Origin: Cryobacterium aureum
GTDB lineage: Bacteria > Actinomycetota > Actinomycetes > Actinomycetales > Microbacteriaceae
Assembly (NCBI RefSeq): GCF_002954245.1
Contig: NZ_PPTG01000014.1
Location: 124,001-188,000 of the forward strand
DNA: 64,000 nt
Reading direction: 5' to 3'
Part shown: piece after piece, positions 17,293-27,054 of the stretch
Layout of the letters: each line of letters begins with the position of its first letter
Position numbering within the stretch: the first letter of the stretch is position 1
The notes under the pieces: model-generated
Told to the model about the DNA's origin: nothing
What the model saw: only the letters and a program-made list of their open reading frames with translations
The model's database searches: none
Program-made: the position numbers and the translations under genes

Positions 17293-18096
17293 TCAGGCCT
17301 GAGACACCTCGTACGGTTCTACCGCGAGTACGTCGACCACGATCGCGGTGACGTTGTCGCGACCGCCGTTGTCGAGGGCCGCCTCGACCATCGCCCGGGC
17401 GGCATCCGCTGCTAGCTTCTTTTCGAGCAGAAAGTGCCGGATTCCATAGGAGGTGAGCTCCTTGGTGAGCCCGTCGGAGCAGACCAGAATGCGCATGCCG
17501 ACCTGAATCGGCAGGATGCGGTAGTCGGGAATCGGAGGCTCGTGAAAGCCGACGGCGCGAGTGATGATGTTGCCGTGCGGGTGCACGTCGGCCTCTTCCC
17601 GGGTAATACGCCCGGCGTCGACGAGTTCCTGAACGACCGAATGATCGTTGGTGACCTGCTCGAGCACTCCGTCGGTCAACTGGTATACCCGGGAGTCGCC
17701 GATGTTGTACACGATCCAGCTGACGGCGTCCGAGACCAGCGCCAACGCGACACCGGTCACCGTGGTTCCGGTGCCCTGGTCGGTCACACCGACGCCCTGC
17801 GCCATATCCTCGACCGCGAGCGCGAGGGCCCGATCGATCGAACCGGCCTCGGCCACGAGCGTTCCGGAGAGCTCGGCGAGCCTGGTTACCACGGCAGCGC
17901 TGGCGACGTCACCGGCCGAGTGCCCGCCCATGCCGTCCGCGACGGCAAACAGCGGCGGTACGGCGAGCAGGCTGTCTTCGTTGACCTCGCGGCGATGACC
18001 GACATCGGTCAGGGCGGCCCACGCCAGCGTTAACGTCGTTGCGACGCTGGGCAGTTCGACGCGAAATTCGGTCGAACCTTGACCAATCTGGGTCAC
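17293..18096 (-). CDS. PP2C-family protein serine/threonine phosphatase
   Basis: About 267 residues, cytosolic, metal-dependent. Motifs in order: TDVGHRREVNEDSLL, VADGMGGHSAGDVAS (metal-binding Asp), NIGDSRVYQL, VTNDHSVVQELVDAG, ILVCSDGLTKEL and GGRDNVTAIVV. Start chosen at the GTG at 18096 (VTQIGQGS) because GGAAGG lies 8 bases upstream; the open frame extends 34 codons further. No kinase gene is in view; the FHA protein 1.4 kb downstream on the same strand is a plausible phospho-reader in the same circuit (inference). Confidence 0.9.
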   Translation of the reverse strand: MTQIGQGSTEFRVELPSVATTLTLAWAALTDVGHRREVNEDSLLAVPPLFAVADGMGGHSAGDVASAAVVTRLAELSGTLVAEAGSIDRALALAVEDMAQGVGVTDQGTGTTVTGVALALVSDAVSWIVYNIGDSRVYQLTDGVLEQVTNDHSVVQELVDAGRITREEADVHPHGNIITRAVGFHEPPIPDYRILPIQVGMRILVCSDGLTKELTSYGIRHFLLEKKLAADAARAMVEAALDNGGRDNVTAIVVDVLAVEPYEVSQA

Positions 18097-18201
18097 GGGT
18101 GGTGCCTTCCGAGTGTGGGGCACGATGTCGCCCCCGCCGTTCCAACGTTCACCGAAGGACTGGGACCATAATAACGTCACCGCTTGACCCCAATGCACCG
18201 C

Positions 18202-19638
18202 CTAGTGTCCGATGTAGCTCATCACATGTTTGATCCGGGTGTAATCCTCGAACCCGTACATGGAGAGGTCCTTGCCATAGCCGGAGTGTTTAAAACCGCC
18301 GTGCGGCATCTCCGCGACGATGGGGATGTGCGTGTTGATCCAGACACAACCGAAGTCCAGGTGCTTGGCAAAGCGCATCGCTCGACCGTGATCGCGCGTC
18401 CATACCGACGAGGCCAGGCCGTACTGCACGTCGTTCGCCCACCGCAGCGCCTCGGCCTCGTCGGTGAAGCGCTGCACGGTCATCATCGGGCCGAAAATTT
18501 CCTGCTGCACCGCCTCATCCGTCTGCAGCAGACCACTCACAATGGTCGCTTCGTGAAAATAGCCGGTGCTGCCGACCCGGTGTCCGCCGAGTTCGAGTAC
18601 GGCGTGGTCGGGCAGCCGGTCGATGAAACCGGAGACCTGGGCGAGCTGGTTGACGTTGTTGACCGGTCCGAACAGGATTCCCGGCTCACTTGGTGCCCCG
18701 GTGCGAGCGTTGTCCCTGGCATAGGCAGCGAGCGCGGCGACGAATTCGTCGTGGATACCGGCCTGCACGAGCAACCGGGTGGCAGCGGTGCAGTCCTGGC
18801 CCGCATTGAAGAAGCCGGCGGCAACAATGCCGGCAACGGCGAGCTCGATATCGGCATCGTCGAACACGATCACGGGGGCTTTGCCGCCCAGTTCCAGGTG
18901 TACCCGCTTGAGGTCGTGCGACGCAGCCGCCGCAACGGCCATGCCGGCCCGCACCGAACCGGTGATCGACACGAGTTGCGGGGTCTTGTGCTCGATCATG
19001 GCCGCACCGGTGGTGCGGTCGCCGGTGATCACATTGAGCACGCCGGCCGGCAGAAATTCCGCAGCCACCTCGGCAAGCAGCAGCGTGGCACTCGGGGTGG
19101 TGTCTGAGGGCTTGAGCACCGTCGTATTACCGGCGGCGAGCGCGGGCGCGAACTTCCAGACCGCCATATTCAGCGGGTAATTCCACGGAGTGACCTGGCC
19201 GACAACACCGATCGGTTCTCGCCGAATGAACGACGTGTGGTCGGTCATATACTCGCCAGCCGCACGACCCTCGAGGTTGCGCGCGGCTCCCGCGAAGAAG
19301 CGGATCTGGTCGACCGAGAGTAAAATCTCGTCGTCCACGAGGGTTCCGCGGGGCTTGCCGGTATCGAGGGACTCGGCATCGGCGAATTCCTCGGCACGCG
19401 CCTCGATCGCATCCGCTATGCGAAACAGCGCGAGCTGACGCACGGCCGGTGTTGTCTCGCCCCAAATTTCAAAAGCGGATGCTGCGGCCCGGTAGGCCGT
19501 GTCCACATCCGCCGCAGTGGATACCGGGCTGCTGCCGTACACCGTTTCGGTTGCAGGGTCGATGAGGTCGAACCGATCCGTCGCGGTGCAGTCGACGTAT
19601 CGGCCATCGATGAAGTTGCGTAATTCAGGGGCGCTCAT
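18202..19638 (-). CDS. Gamma-aminobutyraldehyde dehydrogenase-like aldehyde dehydrogenase
   Basis: 478-residue NAD-dependent aldehyde dehydrogenase. Catalytic general base E249 in LELGGKAPV and nucleophile C283 in [12 protein letters not shown]; cofactor region [14 protein letters not shown]. Closest in pattern to PatD/PuuC-type enzymes that oxidise 4-aminobutanal to GABA. Start set at the ATG at 19638; the frame is open to 20214 only by running antisense through the Lrp gene. Divergent from the lrp-aminotransferase pair, sharing a 123-bp control region with a perfect dyad. Substrate is inferred from context. Confidence 0.88.
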   Translation of the reverse strand: MSAPELRNFIDGRYVDCTATDRFDLIDPATETVYGSSPVSTAADVDTAYRAAASAFEIWGETTPAVRQLALFRIADAIEARAEEFADAESLDTGKPRGTLVDDEILLSVDQIRFFAGAARNLEGRAAGEYMTDHTSFIRREPIGVVGQVTPWNYPLNMAVWKFAPALAAGNTTVLKPSDTTPSATLLLAEVAAEFLPAGVLNVITGDRTTGAAMIEHKTPQLVSITGSVRAGMAVAAAASHDLKRVHLELGGKAPVIVFDDADIELAVAGIVAAGFFNAGQDCTAATRLLVQAGIHDEFVAALAAYARDNARTGAPSEPGILFGPVNNVNQLAQVSGFIDRLPDHAVLELGGHRVGSTGYFHEATIVSGLLQTDEAVQQEIFGPMMTVQRFTDEAEALRWANDVQYGLASSVWTRDHGRAMRFAKHLDFGCVWINTHIPIVAEMPHGGFKHSGYGKDLSMYGFEDYTRIKHVMSYIGH

Positions 19639-19654
19639 GCGGCCCAGTGTACCT

Positions 19655-19669
19655 ATCTCAACGTGAGAT
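19655..19669. promoter_or_regulatory. Palindromic operator candidate between aldehyde dehydrogenase and lrp
   Basis: ATCTCA-ACG-TGAGAT, a perfect 6+6 dyad, with flanking GTAC on both sides, 17 bases upstream of the dehydrogenase start in the divergent region. A second dyad, AAATC/GATTT, is at 19689-19704. Likely sites for the adjacent Lrp-type regulator. Confidence 0.5.
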
Positions 19670-19761
19670 GTACCCAGATTCACAAATGAAATCCGCAGCG
19701 ATTTGCATAATGTGCGACGGATTCGCTTGCCGAAGTGTATTTTGACTGACACAATCGATGC

Positions 19762-20244
19762 ATGAATGGACAAAGGCGCGGTCACCCGCCCAAGCCGGCG
19801 CAGCTCGACGATGTGTCGAAAAAGATCATCGAACAGCTTCAAGTCGACGGGCGTCGGTCGTACGCGGAGATCGGCAAAGCCGTCGGTCTCAGCGAGGCGG
19901 CCGTGCGCCAACGGGTGCAGAAACTCACTGACTCGGGCGTCATGCAGGTCGTCGCCGTGACGGACCCGATGCAGCTGGGTTTCTTTCGCCAGGCAATGAT
20001 CGGAATTCGCGCTTCGACCGATACTCGCGTGCTGGCCGAGCAGCTGGCCGCGATCGATGCCGTGGACTACGTCGTGCTCACGGCCGGCACCTTTGACATT
20101 CTTGCCGAGGTCGTCTGCGAAGACGACGACGAACTGCTCGAACTGCTCAACGCCAAGATCCGCAATCTCGATGGAGTCCTCTCCACCGAGACGTTCGTTT
20201 ATCTCAAACTCCACAAACAGTTCTATAACTGGGGAACACGGTAA
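19762..20244 (+). CDS. Lrp/AsnC-family transcriptional regulator
   Basis: 160 residues. N-terminal helix-turn-helix: [20 protein letters not shown], then [19 protein letters not shown] (about 35-56). C-terminal RAM ligand-binding domain: [19 protein letters not shown] and [19 protein letters not shown]. It ends 3 bases before the aminotransferase, so it is cotranscribed, and faces the aldehyde dehydrogenase. It is the probable local switch for polyamine/GABA catabolism; the ligand is unknown. Confidence 0.92.
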   Translation: MNGQRRGHPPKPAQLDDVSKKIIEQLQVDGRRSYAEIGKAVGLSEAAVRQRVQKLTDSGVMQVVAVTDPMQLGFFRQAMIGIRASTDTRVLAEQLAAIDAVDYVVLTAGTFDILAEVVCEDDDELLELLNAKIRNLDGVLSTETFVYLKLHKQFYNWGTR

Positions 20245-20247
20245 AAA

Positions 20248-21678
20248 ATGACTCTAACCACACCCACCGAAACGCCTGTTGCGTTCAGCGACGCCCACAA
20301 CGCCGAGCTGCAGCAAAAGGCCAAGGATCACCTCTGGATGCACTTCTCCCGTCAGTCGGTGATGGAATCCGGCGCCGGAGTACCCATCATCGTCAAGGGC
20401 CAGGGCCACCACATCTGGGATTCCAAGGGTAAGCAGTACATCGACGGCCTGAGCGGTCTGTTCACGGTCAACGCCGGCCACGGCCGCAAGCGACTCGCCG
20501 AAGTCGCCGCCAAGCAGGCCGAGGAACTCGCCTTCTTCCCGATCTGGTCCTACGCCCACCCGAATGCGATCGAACTCGCCGACCGGCTCGCCAGCTACGC
20601 CCCCGGCGACCTCAACCGGGTGTTCTACTCCACCGGCGGCGGTGAAGCAGTCGAGACCGCGTTCAAACTCGCCAAGTACTACTGGAAGCTGATGGGTCGC
20701 CCGACCAAGCACAAGGTCATCTCCCGCAATGTCGCCTACCACGGCACCCCGCAGGGTGCCCTGGCGATCACCGGCATCCCTGCGATGAAGGAGATGTTCG
20801 AGCCGGTCACCCCTGGTGGTTTCCGCGTTCCCAACACGAACTTCTATCGGGCCGACGAAATGAGCCCCGGCCTCGGCCTCGGCGACAACCTGGAGGTGTT
20901 CGGCCAGTGGGCCGCCAACCGCATCGAAGAGATGATCCAGTTCGAGGGCCCGGAAACCGTTGCGGCTGTCTTTCTGGAGCCGGTGCAGAACTCCGGTGGC
21001 TGCTTCCCGCCGCCCCCCGGCTATTTCAAGCGCGTGCGCGAAATCTGCGACAAGTACGACGTACTCTTGGTCGCCGACGAGGTCATCACGGCATTCGGCC
21101 GCATCGGCAACATGTTCGCCTCGACGACCTATGACATCCAGCCCGACATGATCACCTGCGCCAAGGGCATGACCAGCGGATACTCGCCCATCGGCGCGAC
21201 CATCGTCAGCGACCGCATCTACGAACCGTTCAAACACGGCGACACGACGTTCTACCACGGCTACACCTTCGGCGGCCACCCGGTCTCCTCGGCCGTCGCC
21301 CTGGCCAACCTCGACATCTTCGAAGAGGAAAAGCTCAACGAGAACGTTCGCGAGAATTCGCCACTGTTCCGCAAGGAACTGGAGAAATTGCTCGATCTGC
21401 CGATCGTCGGCGATGTGCGCGGTGCCGGGTACTTCTTCGGCATCGAACTGGTCAAGGACAAGGGAACCAAGGAAACCTTCAACGACGAGGAGTCCGAGCG
21501 TCTGCTGCGCGGGTACCTGTCGAAGGCGCTCTACGAGGCCGGTCTGTACTGCCGCGCCGACGACCGAGGCGACCCGGTCATTCAGCTCGCTCCCCCGCTG
21601 ACCGTGGGCCCGAAGGAATTCGCCGAGATCGGCGAGATCCTCCACGGCGTACTGGCGGAGGCACCGAAGTACATATAG
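20248..21678 (+). CDS. Class III aminotransferase, putrescine-pyruvate type (SpuC-like)
   Basis: 476-residue PLP enzyme: [14 protein letters not shown] [40 protein letters not shown] (about 127-146), [26 protein letters not shown], and PLP lysine K306 in [17 protein letters not shown]. The pattern is that of aminotransferases that use pyruvate as acceptor with omega-amino acids or diamines. With the neighbouring aminobutyraldehyde dehydrogenase and pot transporter it most likely starts putrescine breakdown. A beta-alanine or other omega-amine role cannot be excluded. Confidence 0.88.
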   Translation: MTLTTPTETPVAFSDAHNAELQQKAKDHLWMHFSRQSVMESGAGVPIIVKGQGHHIWDSKGKQYIDGLSGLFTVNAGHGRKRLAEVAAKQAEELAFFPIWSYAHPNAIELADRLASYAPGDLNRVFYSTGGGEAVETAFKLAKYYWKLMGRPTKHKVISRNVAYHGTPQGALAITGIPAMKEMFEPVTPGGFRVPNTNFYRADEMSPGLGLGDNLEVFGQWAANRIEEMIQFEGPETVAAVFLEPVQNSGGCFPPPPGYFKRVREICDKYDVLLVADEVITAFGRIGNMFASTTYDIQPDMITCAKGMTSGYSPIGATIVSDRIYEPFKHGDTTFYHGYTFGGHPVSSAVALANLDIFEEEKLNENVRENSPLFRKELEKLLDLPIVGDVRGAGYFFGIELVKDKGTKETFNDEESERLLRGYLSKALYEAGLYCRADDRGDPVIQLAPPLTVGPKEFAEIGEILHGVLAEAPKYI

Positions 21679-21691
21679 GGCACCGTGCAAC

Positions 21692-21737
21692 CGGCGACCC
21701 GGTCTGGCATTCCAACGGATGCGAGACCGGGTCGCCG
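21692..21737. terminator. Bidirectional terminator
   Basis: Perfect 14-bp stem (21692-21705 with 21724-21737) and 18-nt loop, between the convergent aminotransferase and DUF4192 genes. Confidence 0.75.
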
Positions 21738-21753
21738 TAGTGCTGCACCCGCA

Positions 21754-23100
21754 TCATCCGTCAGCAGCCCGCGCGTCGTCTTCTTCGCCGTCGTCGTACT
21801 CCCCGTTCTCGCCCTCGAAGAACCACAAGGCATCGTCGCTGAGCGCAGCGTCTTCGCCGAAATCCTCATAGTTTTCGTAGCCGTCGCCCTCCGCGTCGTC
21901 ATCATCATCGTCGTCATCAGAGCGCGGCACCGCGAACGCCCACTCCGGCAGGTGCCCGGACGTGAGAAGCAGGTTCAGCAGTGTCGCCATGCTGTACTGC
22001 GAGTCGATGGCAAGAGCCTGGTCGACGAAGAGTCCGGCCACGGAACCGCTGCCGAGTGCCCAGGACAGCCACGCCAACATGCAGAGCGGCGCCGGCTTGG
22101 CCGAACGCGGCGCCATGGCGACGACGGTGCGCAGCAGGGTAATCGCGATGCGAATGCGATCGACGTCGGGTCGTTCCGTCTGCAGACCGAGCATGATGTC
22201 GCCGGTGTGCTCGGCGGTCGGGTCGCCGGAGTCGATCTCTGCGGCCACCAGGTCGTCGAGGCTTCGCCCGGTTTCGTGTTGGAGCTGCGCGTACCGCTGG
22301 TTGATTTCGTGGGCGCGCACGCCTTCGTCACGCCCGAACGCAAATTGCACCATGATCTGGTCGCGGTTCGGCGGGGACTGCACGAGCACGAGCAGTGTTG
22401 CGGCGTTTTCCTCGGTGGGTGGATTGGGCCAGGTCAGCGCTTCCTCGGCGATCGCTACCGGGTCGAGGGCAAAGCTGAGTGCGGTAAACAGCTCCGGAGC
22501 GTTCTCGGCCCGCGCGAGCAGGTGCCGATACCGCCGGTAGATGCGGGCCAGGCGTTCCTTGGTCGCCAGGTTGACCCCGATCGGGTCGGCGCCGGTCTGC
22601 AGGGTGCCCAGCGGGCGCGGCGCTATGGGCGCTGCCGCCTGGCCCACCGGCTCGAAAATCGGCGACTCCGTGATGAAGCTGAGTGGACGCCCGGCGGCCG
22701 GGCAGTCCGGATCGAGGTAGCTGCCCCAGGCATCCGCTGCAACGCACAGAGAATCGCGAAGCAGAAATCCGCTCAGCTCCAGTCGCCGATTCAGAATGTC
22801 GGCGAACTGTTCACGAGGAATGCCGACGGCACCGGTGAAGGAATCATCGGTGTAGATGACCGGAACGACGGCGTCGACACCGGGAATCTTGCACAGCATT
22901 CCGGCAAGGGTCGTCGCAATACGTTTGTACACCTTGTGGGGTGCGCCGTCTTCGGGCAGGTTGAAACGCAGCGCGCCGCAGGTGCGGTTGCCACGAAACG
23001 CGACCAGAACGGCGCTGGACTCGGCAACGAAACCGAGCAGCTGGGGAACGAGTGCCAGAAAGTCCTGAGCCTTCTGGGCTTTGACAATGGTGGGATGCAT
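21754..23100 (-). CDS. DUF4192 domain-containing protein
   Basis: About 448 residues (start at MHPTIVKAQKAQDFL; a GTG 27 bases upstream is possible). The body matches the actinobacterial DUF4192 family: LALVPQLLGFVAESSAVLVAF near the start and LCMLAWLSWALGSGSVAGLF near residue 345. The last ~55 residues are an extreme acidic tail with an unbroken run of eight Asp. No catalytic motif is recognised and the function is unknown. Confidence 0.8.
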   Translation of the reverse strand: MHPTIVKAQKAQDFLALVPQLLGFVAESSAVLVAFRGNRTCGALRFNLPEDGAPHKVYKRIATTLAGMLCKIPGVDAVVPVIYTDDSFTGAVGIPREQFADILNRRLELSGFLLRDSLCVAADAWGSYLDPDCPAAGRPLSFITESPIFEPVGQAAAPIAPRPLGTLQTGADPIGVNLATKERLARIYRRYRHLLARAENAPELFTALSFALDPVAIAEEALTWPNPPTEENAATLLVLVQSPPNRDQIMVQFAFGRDEGVRAHEINQRYAQLQHETGRSLDDLVAAEIDSGDPTAEHTGDIMLGLQTERPDVDRIRIAITLLRTVVAMAPRSAKPAPLCMLAWLSWALGSGSVAGLFVDQALAIDSQYSMATLLNLLLTSGHLPEWAFAVPRSDDDDDDDDAEGDGYENYEDFGEDAALSDDALWFFEGENGEYDDGEEDDARAADG

Positions 23101-23137
23101 GCCGCCACTGTGCTCGCAGGCCTGCACCGCCGCCGGT

Positions 23138-23170
23138 GCCTGCCCGAATCTGGGGATGGTTCGGGCAGGC
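23138..23170 (-). terminator. Hairpin terminator after the ABC exporter operon
   Basis: Perfect 11-bp stem (23138-23148 with 23160-23170), loop of 11 nt, between the exporter gene stop at 23193 and the DUF4192 start. Confidence 0.65.
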
Positions 23171-23192
23171 GCTGGGTTGTGGAGGAACCGCG

Positions 23193-25169
23193 CTAGACCT
23201 CATCGGCGACGGGCGCGGCGAACTGTGCGGCGTACAACGCCTGGTAGGCACCGTTGGCGGCGAGCAGCTGCACGTGATTGCCCTGCTCCACGATGCGCCC
23301 CGACTCCATGACCAGAATCAGGTCGGCGTCCCGAATAGTCGACAGCCGGTGTGCGATGACGAAGCTAGTGCGCTCGGCGCGGAGGGCGCTCATCGCTTTC
23401 TGCACGAGCACCTCGGTGCGGGTGTCGACCGAGCTGGTCGCCTCGTCGAGGATCAGCACGCTTGGCTGTGCGAGGAACGCCCGGGCGATGGTGAGCAGCT
23501 GCATCTCACCGGCGCTCACATTGCTGCCCTGGTCATCAAGCACGGTGTCGTAGCCGTCAGGCAGCGAGTGCACGAACCGATCGACGTAGGTCGCGGTGGC
23601 GGCTGCGAGAATATCCTGCTCCGTCGCATCCGGTCGACCGTAGGCGATGTTGTCCCGAATGGTACCGCCGAACAGCCAGGTATCCTGCAGCACCATGCCC
23701 ATGCGGCTGCGCAGGTCGTGCCGGGTCATGGTGGCGACATCGACGCCGTCGAGCAGGATGCGCCCGGAGTCGATCTCATAGAACCGCATCATGAGGTTGA
23801 CCAGTGTCGTCTTGCCTGCTCCGGTCGGGCCGACAATGGCGATGGTCTGCCCGGGCTCGGCAACGAGGCTGAGTTCTTCGATCAGCGGCTTGTCCTCGGT
23901 GTATCGAAAAGACACGTTCTCGAAGACCAGACGGCCGTGCGCCTCGGTTCGGCCCGCGGCTGGTTCCGCGGCGGGATCGGGGTCTTCGCTCTGTTCGTCG
24001 GCGTCGAGCAGGTCAAACACACGTTCAGCGGACGCGACACCCGACTGCAGCAGGTTCGCCATCGACCCGAGTTGCGCGAGCGGCTGGGTGAACTGGCGGG
24101 AGTACTGGATGAATGCCTGCACGTCGCCGAGTTGCATAGCGCCGGAGGCGACCTGAAGTCCGCCGACAACAGCGATGGCGACGTAGACGAGGTTGCCGAT
24201 GAAGGTCATGGCGGGCATGATCATTCCGCTGATGAACTGGGCACCGAAACTGGTCTCGTAGAGGTCGTCGTTCTTCTGCTTGAACCGGGCGTCGACCTCT
24301 TTCTGGCGGCCGAACACCTTGACCAGGGCGTGGCCGGTGAAAGTCTCCTCGATCTGACCGTTCAGCTCACCGGTGTTCGCCCACTGGGCCACGAACAGCT
24401 TCTGTGAGCGCTTGGCGATGAACGCCGTGATCACCAGCGTGAGCGGCACGGTCACGAGGGCGATCAGAGCCAGCAGCGGTGAGAGAATGAGCATCATCAC
24501 GATCACGCCGATGACAGTGAGCAGGCTCGTCACAACCTGGCTGAGCGACTGTTGGAGGCTCTGCGAGATGTTGTCGACGTCGTTGGTGACCCGGCTGAGC
24601 AGCTCCCCACGCGGCTTCTTGTCGAAGTAACTCAGCGGCAGGCGATTGATCTTCGCTTCGATCTCGGCGCGTAGGCGGTACACCGTGCGCTGCACGACAC
24701 CGTTCAGTACATAGGCCTGCATCCAGCTGAACACGCTCGAGAGCAGATAGAGGGCGAGCGCCCAGAACAGCACGGTGGACAGCATGGCAAAGTCAATGCC
24801 GAGCCCCGGGGTCAACGACATGCCGCTGAGCATGTCGGCCTGGGTGGTGTTGCCGGATGCCCGCAGGCCCGCGATCACGTCGGCCTGGCTGCTGCCGCTC
24901 GGCAGTGACTTCGACACGATGCCGGAGAAGATCAGGTTGGTGCCCTCACCGAGAAGGCGCGGGCCGAGTACGGAGAAGGTCACGCTAATCACGGCGAGGG
25001 CCAGCACGAGCACCAGCCAGAGGCGTTCGGGGCGCAGTTTGCCGAGCAGTCGTTTACCCGACGCGGTGAAATTCATCGACTTCTCGGCCGGCAGGTTCAT
25101 GCCGCCGAATGGTCCGCCTCCGCGTTGCGGACGCGGAGCCGGCTTGTCGTCGGCGTGGGTCTCGCTCAT
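23193..25169 (-). CDS. ABC exporter half-transporter, subunit B
   Basis: 658 residues: an N-terminal disordered, basic cytoplasmic segment, six membrane helices (about 50-340), then a nucleotide-binding domain. Walker A GPTGAGKTT, Walker B LILDEATSSVD with the catalytic Glu intact, but a degenerate signature NVSAGEMQLLTIARA in place of SGGQ. Its ATG overlaps the partner gene by 4 bp. With the upstream subunit it should form a heterodimeric multidrug or lipid exporter; substrate unknown. Confidence 0.92.
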   Translation of the reverse strand: MSETHADDKPAPRPQRGGGPFGGMNLPAEKSMNFTASGKRLLGKLRPERLWLVLVLALAVISVTFSVLGPRLLGEGTNLIFSGIVSKSLPSGSSQADVIAGLRASGNTTQADMLSGMSLTPGLGIDFAMLSTVLFWALALYLLSSVFSWMQAYVLNGVVQRTVYRLRAEIEAKINRLPLSYFDKKPRGELLSRVTNDVDNISQSLQQSLSQVVTSLLTVIGVIVMMLILSPLLALIALVTVPLTLVITAFIAKRSQKLFVAQWANTGELNGQIEETFTGHALVKVFGRQKEVDARFKQKNDDLYETSFGAQFISGMIMPAMTFIGNLVYVAIAVVGGLQVASGAMQLGDVQAFIQYSRQFTQPLAQLGSMANLLQSGVASAERVFDLLDADEQSEDPDPAAEPAAGRTEAHGRLVFENVSFRYTEDKPLIEELSLVAEPGQTIAIVGPTGAGKTTLVNLMMRFYEIDSGRILLDGVDVATMTRHDLRSRMGMVLQDTWLFGGTIRDNIAYGRPDATEQDILAAATATYVDRFVHSLPDGYDTVLDDQGSNVSAGEMQLLTIARAFLAQPSVLILDEATSSVDTRTEVLVQKAMSALRAERTSFVIAHRLSTIRDADLILVMESGRIVEQGNHVQLLAANGAYQALYAAQFAAPVADEV

Positions 25170-26899
25170 GCTGCTTCCTCCGCGGTGAGCTGAGATGACA
25201 CAATTTCCTGGTAGGTGGTATTCGTATCCAGCAGCTGCTCGTGGGTCCCGCGGCCGACGATGCGGCCGTCTTCGAGCACAAGTATTTGATCGGCATCGAT
25301 GATGCTCGACACCCGCTGGGCAACGATGACCATCGTGGCACCGTTGGTGCTCTGCTTCAGGGCGAGCCGTAAGCGGGCATCCGTGGCGAGGTCGAGGGCT
25401 GAGAACGAGTCGTCGAAAATGTACAACTCCGGCCGTTTCACCAGAGCGCGCGCGATCGCGAGGCGCTGGCGCTGGCCACCCGACACATTGGTGCCGCCCT
25501 GTGCGATCGGCGCGTCAAGCCCGCCATCCATCTCTGCGACGAACTCGCGGGCCTGGGCGATGGTAAGCGCCTGCCAGAGCTCATCCTCCGTCGCATCGGG
25601 TTTGCCGTAGAGCAGGTTGCTGCGCACGGTTCCGGAGAACAGGTAGGGCTTTTGCGGAACGAGGCCGATATGGCCCCAGAGCAGGTCGGGGTTCAGTTCG
25701 CGCACGTTGACGCCGTCGACCAGCACGGAGCCGCTCGTCGCATCGAACAGCCGCGGCAGCAGGTTGACCAGGGTGGTTTTGCCGCTGCCGGTACTGCCGA
25801 TGATCGCGGTAGTCTCACCGTGGCGGGCGATAAAACTCACGTTGCGCAGCACCGGCTGTTCCGCGCCCGGATAGGCGAAGCCCACGTCGAGAAGTTCGAG
25901 CTCGCCCTGACCGACCGTTGCGTTCACCGGGTTGACCGGCGGCACGACGCTGGACGAGGTCTCCAGCACCTCACCGATGCGGTCCGCCGACACAGCCGCG
26001 CGCGGAATCATGACGGCCATAAAGGTGGCCATCATGACGGCCATGAGAATCTGCATCAGATAGCTGAGGAACGCGATGAGCGTCCCCACCTGCATCGAGC
26101 CGTCTTCTATGCGAAAAGCACCGAACCAGATGACGGCAACGCTCGAGACGTTGAGCACGAGCATGACGATGGGAAACATGAGCGCCATCAGGCGACCGGA
26201 GCTCAGAGCCACCTCTGTGACATCCCGGTTGGCCTGGGCAAACCGGGCCACCTCCACGTCCTCCCGCACAAACGCGCGCACCACGCGGATGCCGGTGAGC
26301 TGCTCCCGCAGCACCCGGTTGACGGTGTCGATTCGGGTCTGCATCTTGCGGAACAGCGGCACCATCTTCACGACGATGAGGCCAACCGCGATGAGCAGAA
26401 TCGGCACGCTCACCGCAATGAGCCAGGACAGTTGCACGTCCTGGCGGATCGCCATGATCACACCGCCGATGCTGAGGATGGGTGCCGAGACCAGCAGAGT
26501 GCAGGTGGTCAGCACGAGCATCTGCACCTGCTGCACGTCGTTGGTGGAGCGGGTGATGAGCGAGGGTGCCCCGAACCGGGTCACTTCTTGCTCCGAGAAT
26601 TCACCGACTCGGCTGAACACGGCCCCGCGCAGGTCCCGGCCGACCTTCATGGCAACTTTGGCTCCGAAGTACACGGCCACGATCGCGCAGATGATTTGAG
26701 CGAGAGTGATCAGCAGCATGAGGCCGCCCACTCGCAGGATGTAATCGGTGTCACCGGTTGCCACACCCTCGTCGATGATGTCAGCGTTGAGGGCGGGCAG
26801 AAAGAGCGAGGCGATGGACTGGGCCAGTTGAAAGACAACCACCCCCAGAAGCAGCTGCCAGTATGGACGCAGGTAACGCACGAGCAAGGACCACAGCAC
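25166..26899 (-). CDS. ABC exporter half-transporter, subunit A
   Basis: 577 residues: six membrane helices followed by an ATPase domain. Walker A GSTGSGKTT, canonical signature NVSGGQRQRLAIARAL, but the residue after Walker B is Asp (YIFDDSFSALD) instead of Glu. This complements the degenerate signature of subunit B, giving one consensus and one degenerate ATP site as in heterodimeric exporters. GTG start with AGGAG upstream. Confidence 0.92.
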   Translation of the reverse strand: MLWSLLVRYLRPYWQLLLGVVVFQLAQSIASLFLPALNADIIDEGVATGDTDYILRVGGLMLLITLAQIICAIVAVYFGAKVAMKVGRDLRGAVFSRVGEFSEQEVTRFGAPSLITRSTNDVQQVQMLVLTTCTLLVSAPILSIGGVIMAIRQDVQLSWLIAVSVPILLIAVGLIVVKMVPLFRKMQTRIDTVNRVLREQLTGIRVVRAFVREDVEVARFAQANRDVTEVALSSGRLMALMFPIVMLVLNVSSVAVIWFGAFRIEDGSMQVGTLIAFLSYLMQILMAVMMATFMAVMIPRAAVSADRIGEVLETSSSVVPPVNPVNATVGQGELELLDVGFAYPGAEQPVLRNVSFIARHGETTAIIGSTGSGKTTLVNLLPRLFDATSGSVLVDGVNVRELNPDLLWGHIGLVPQKPYLFSGTVRSNLLYGKPDATEDELWQALTIAQAREFVAEMDGGLDAPIAQGGTNVSGGQRQRLAIARALVKRPELYIFDDSFSALDLATDARLRLALKQSTNGATMVIVAQRVSSIIDADQILVLEDGRIVGRGTHEQLLDTNTTYQEIVSSQLTAEEAA

Positions 26900-27003
26900 G
26901 AAGTTCTCCTAGTAAAAGACGGATGCCCGCCCAACCGGATGGGTCGGCGCAGCTACCACTGATGCAACAGTGCACTTTTTCCGCGACGTCGTCGACCAAA
27001 GTA

Positions 27004-27018
27004 CTGCGCTCTGCGCAG
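27004..27018. promoter_or_regulatory. Palindrome upstream of the ABC exporter operon
   Basis: CTGCGC-TCT-GCGCAG, a perfect 6+6 dyad about 105 bases upstream of the exporter start and just after the aldo/keto reductase stop. Operator or short terminator. Confidence 0.35.
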
Positions 27019-27054
27019 AAACGCCGACTCGTGCGTCAACTTCACCTGCTGCGC

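Noticed and set aside
12249..18096. Complete ESX-type secretion locus
   Set aside because: Only the EccC-like ATPase, FHA and phosphatase are present; no WXG100, EccB, EccD, EccE or mycosin gene is seen.
20254..21690. 478-codon antisense frame over the diamine aminotransferase
   Set aside because: High-GC third-position effect; the sense gene is a full aminotransferase.
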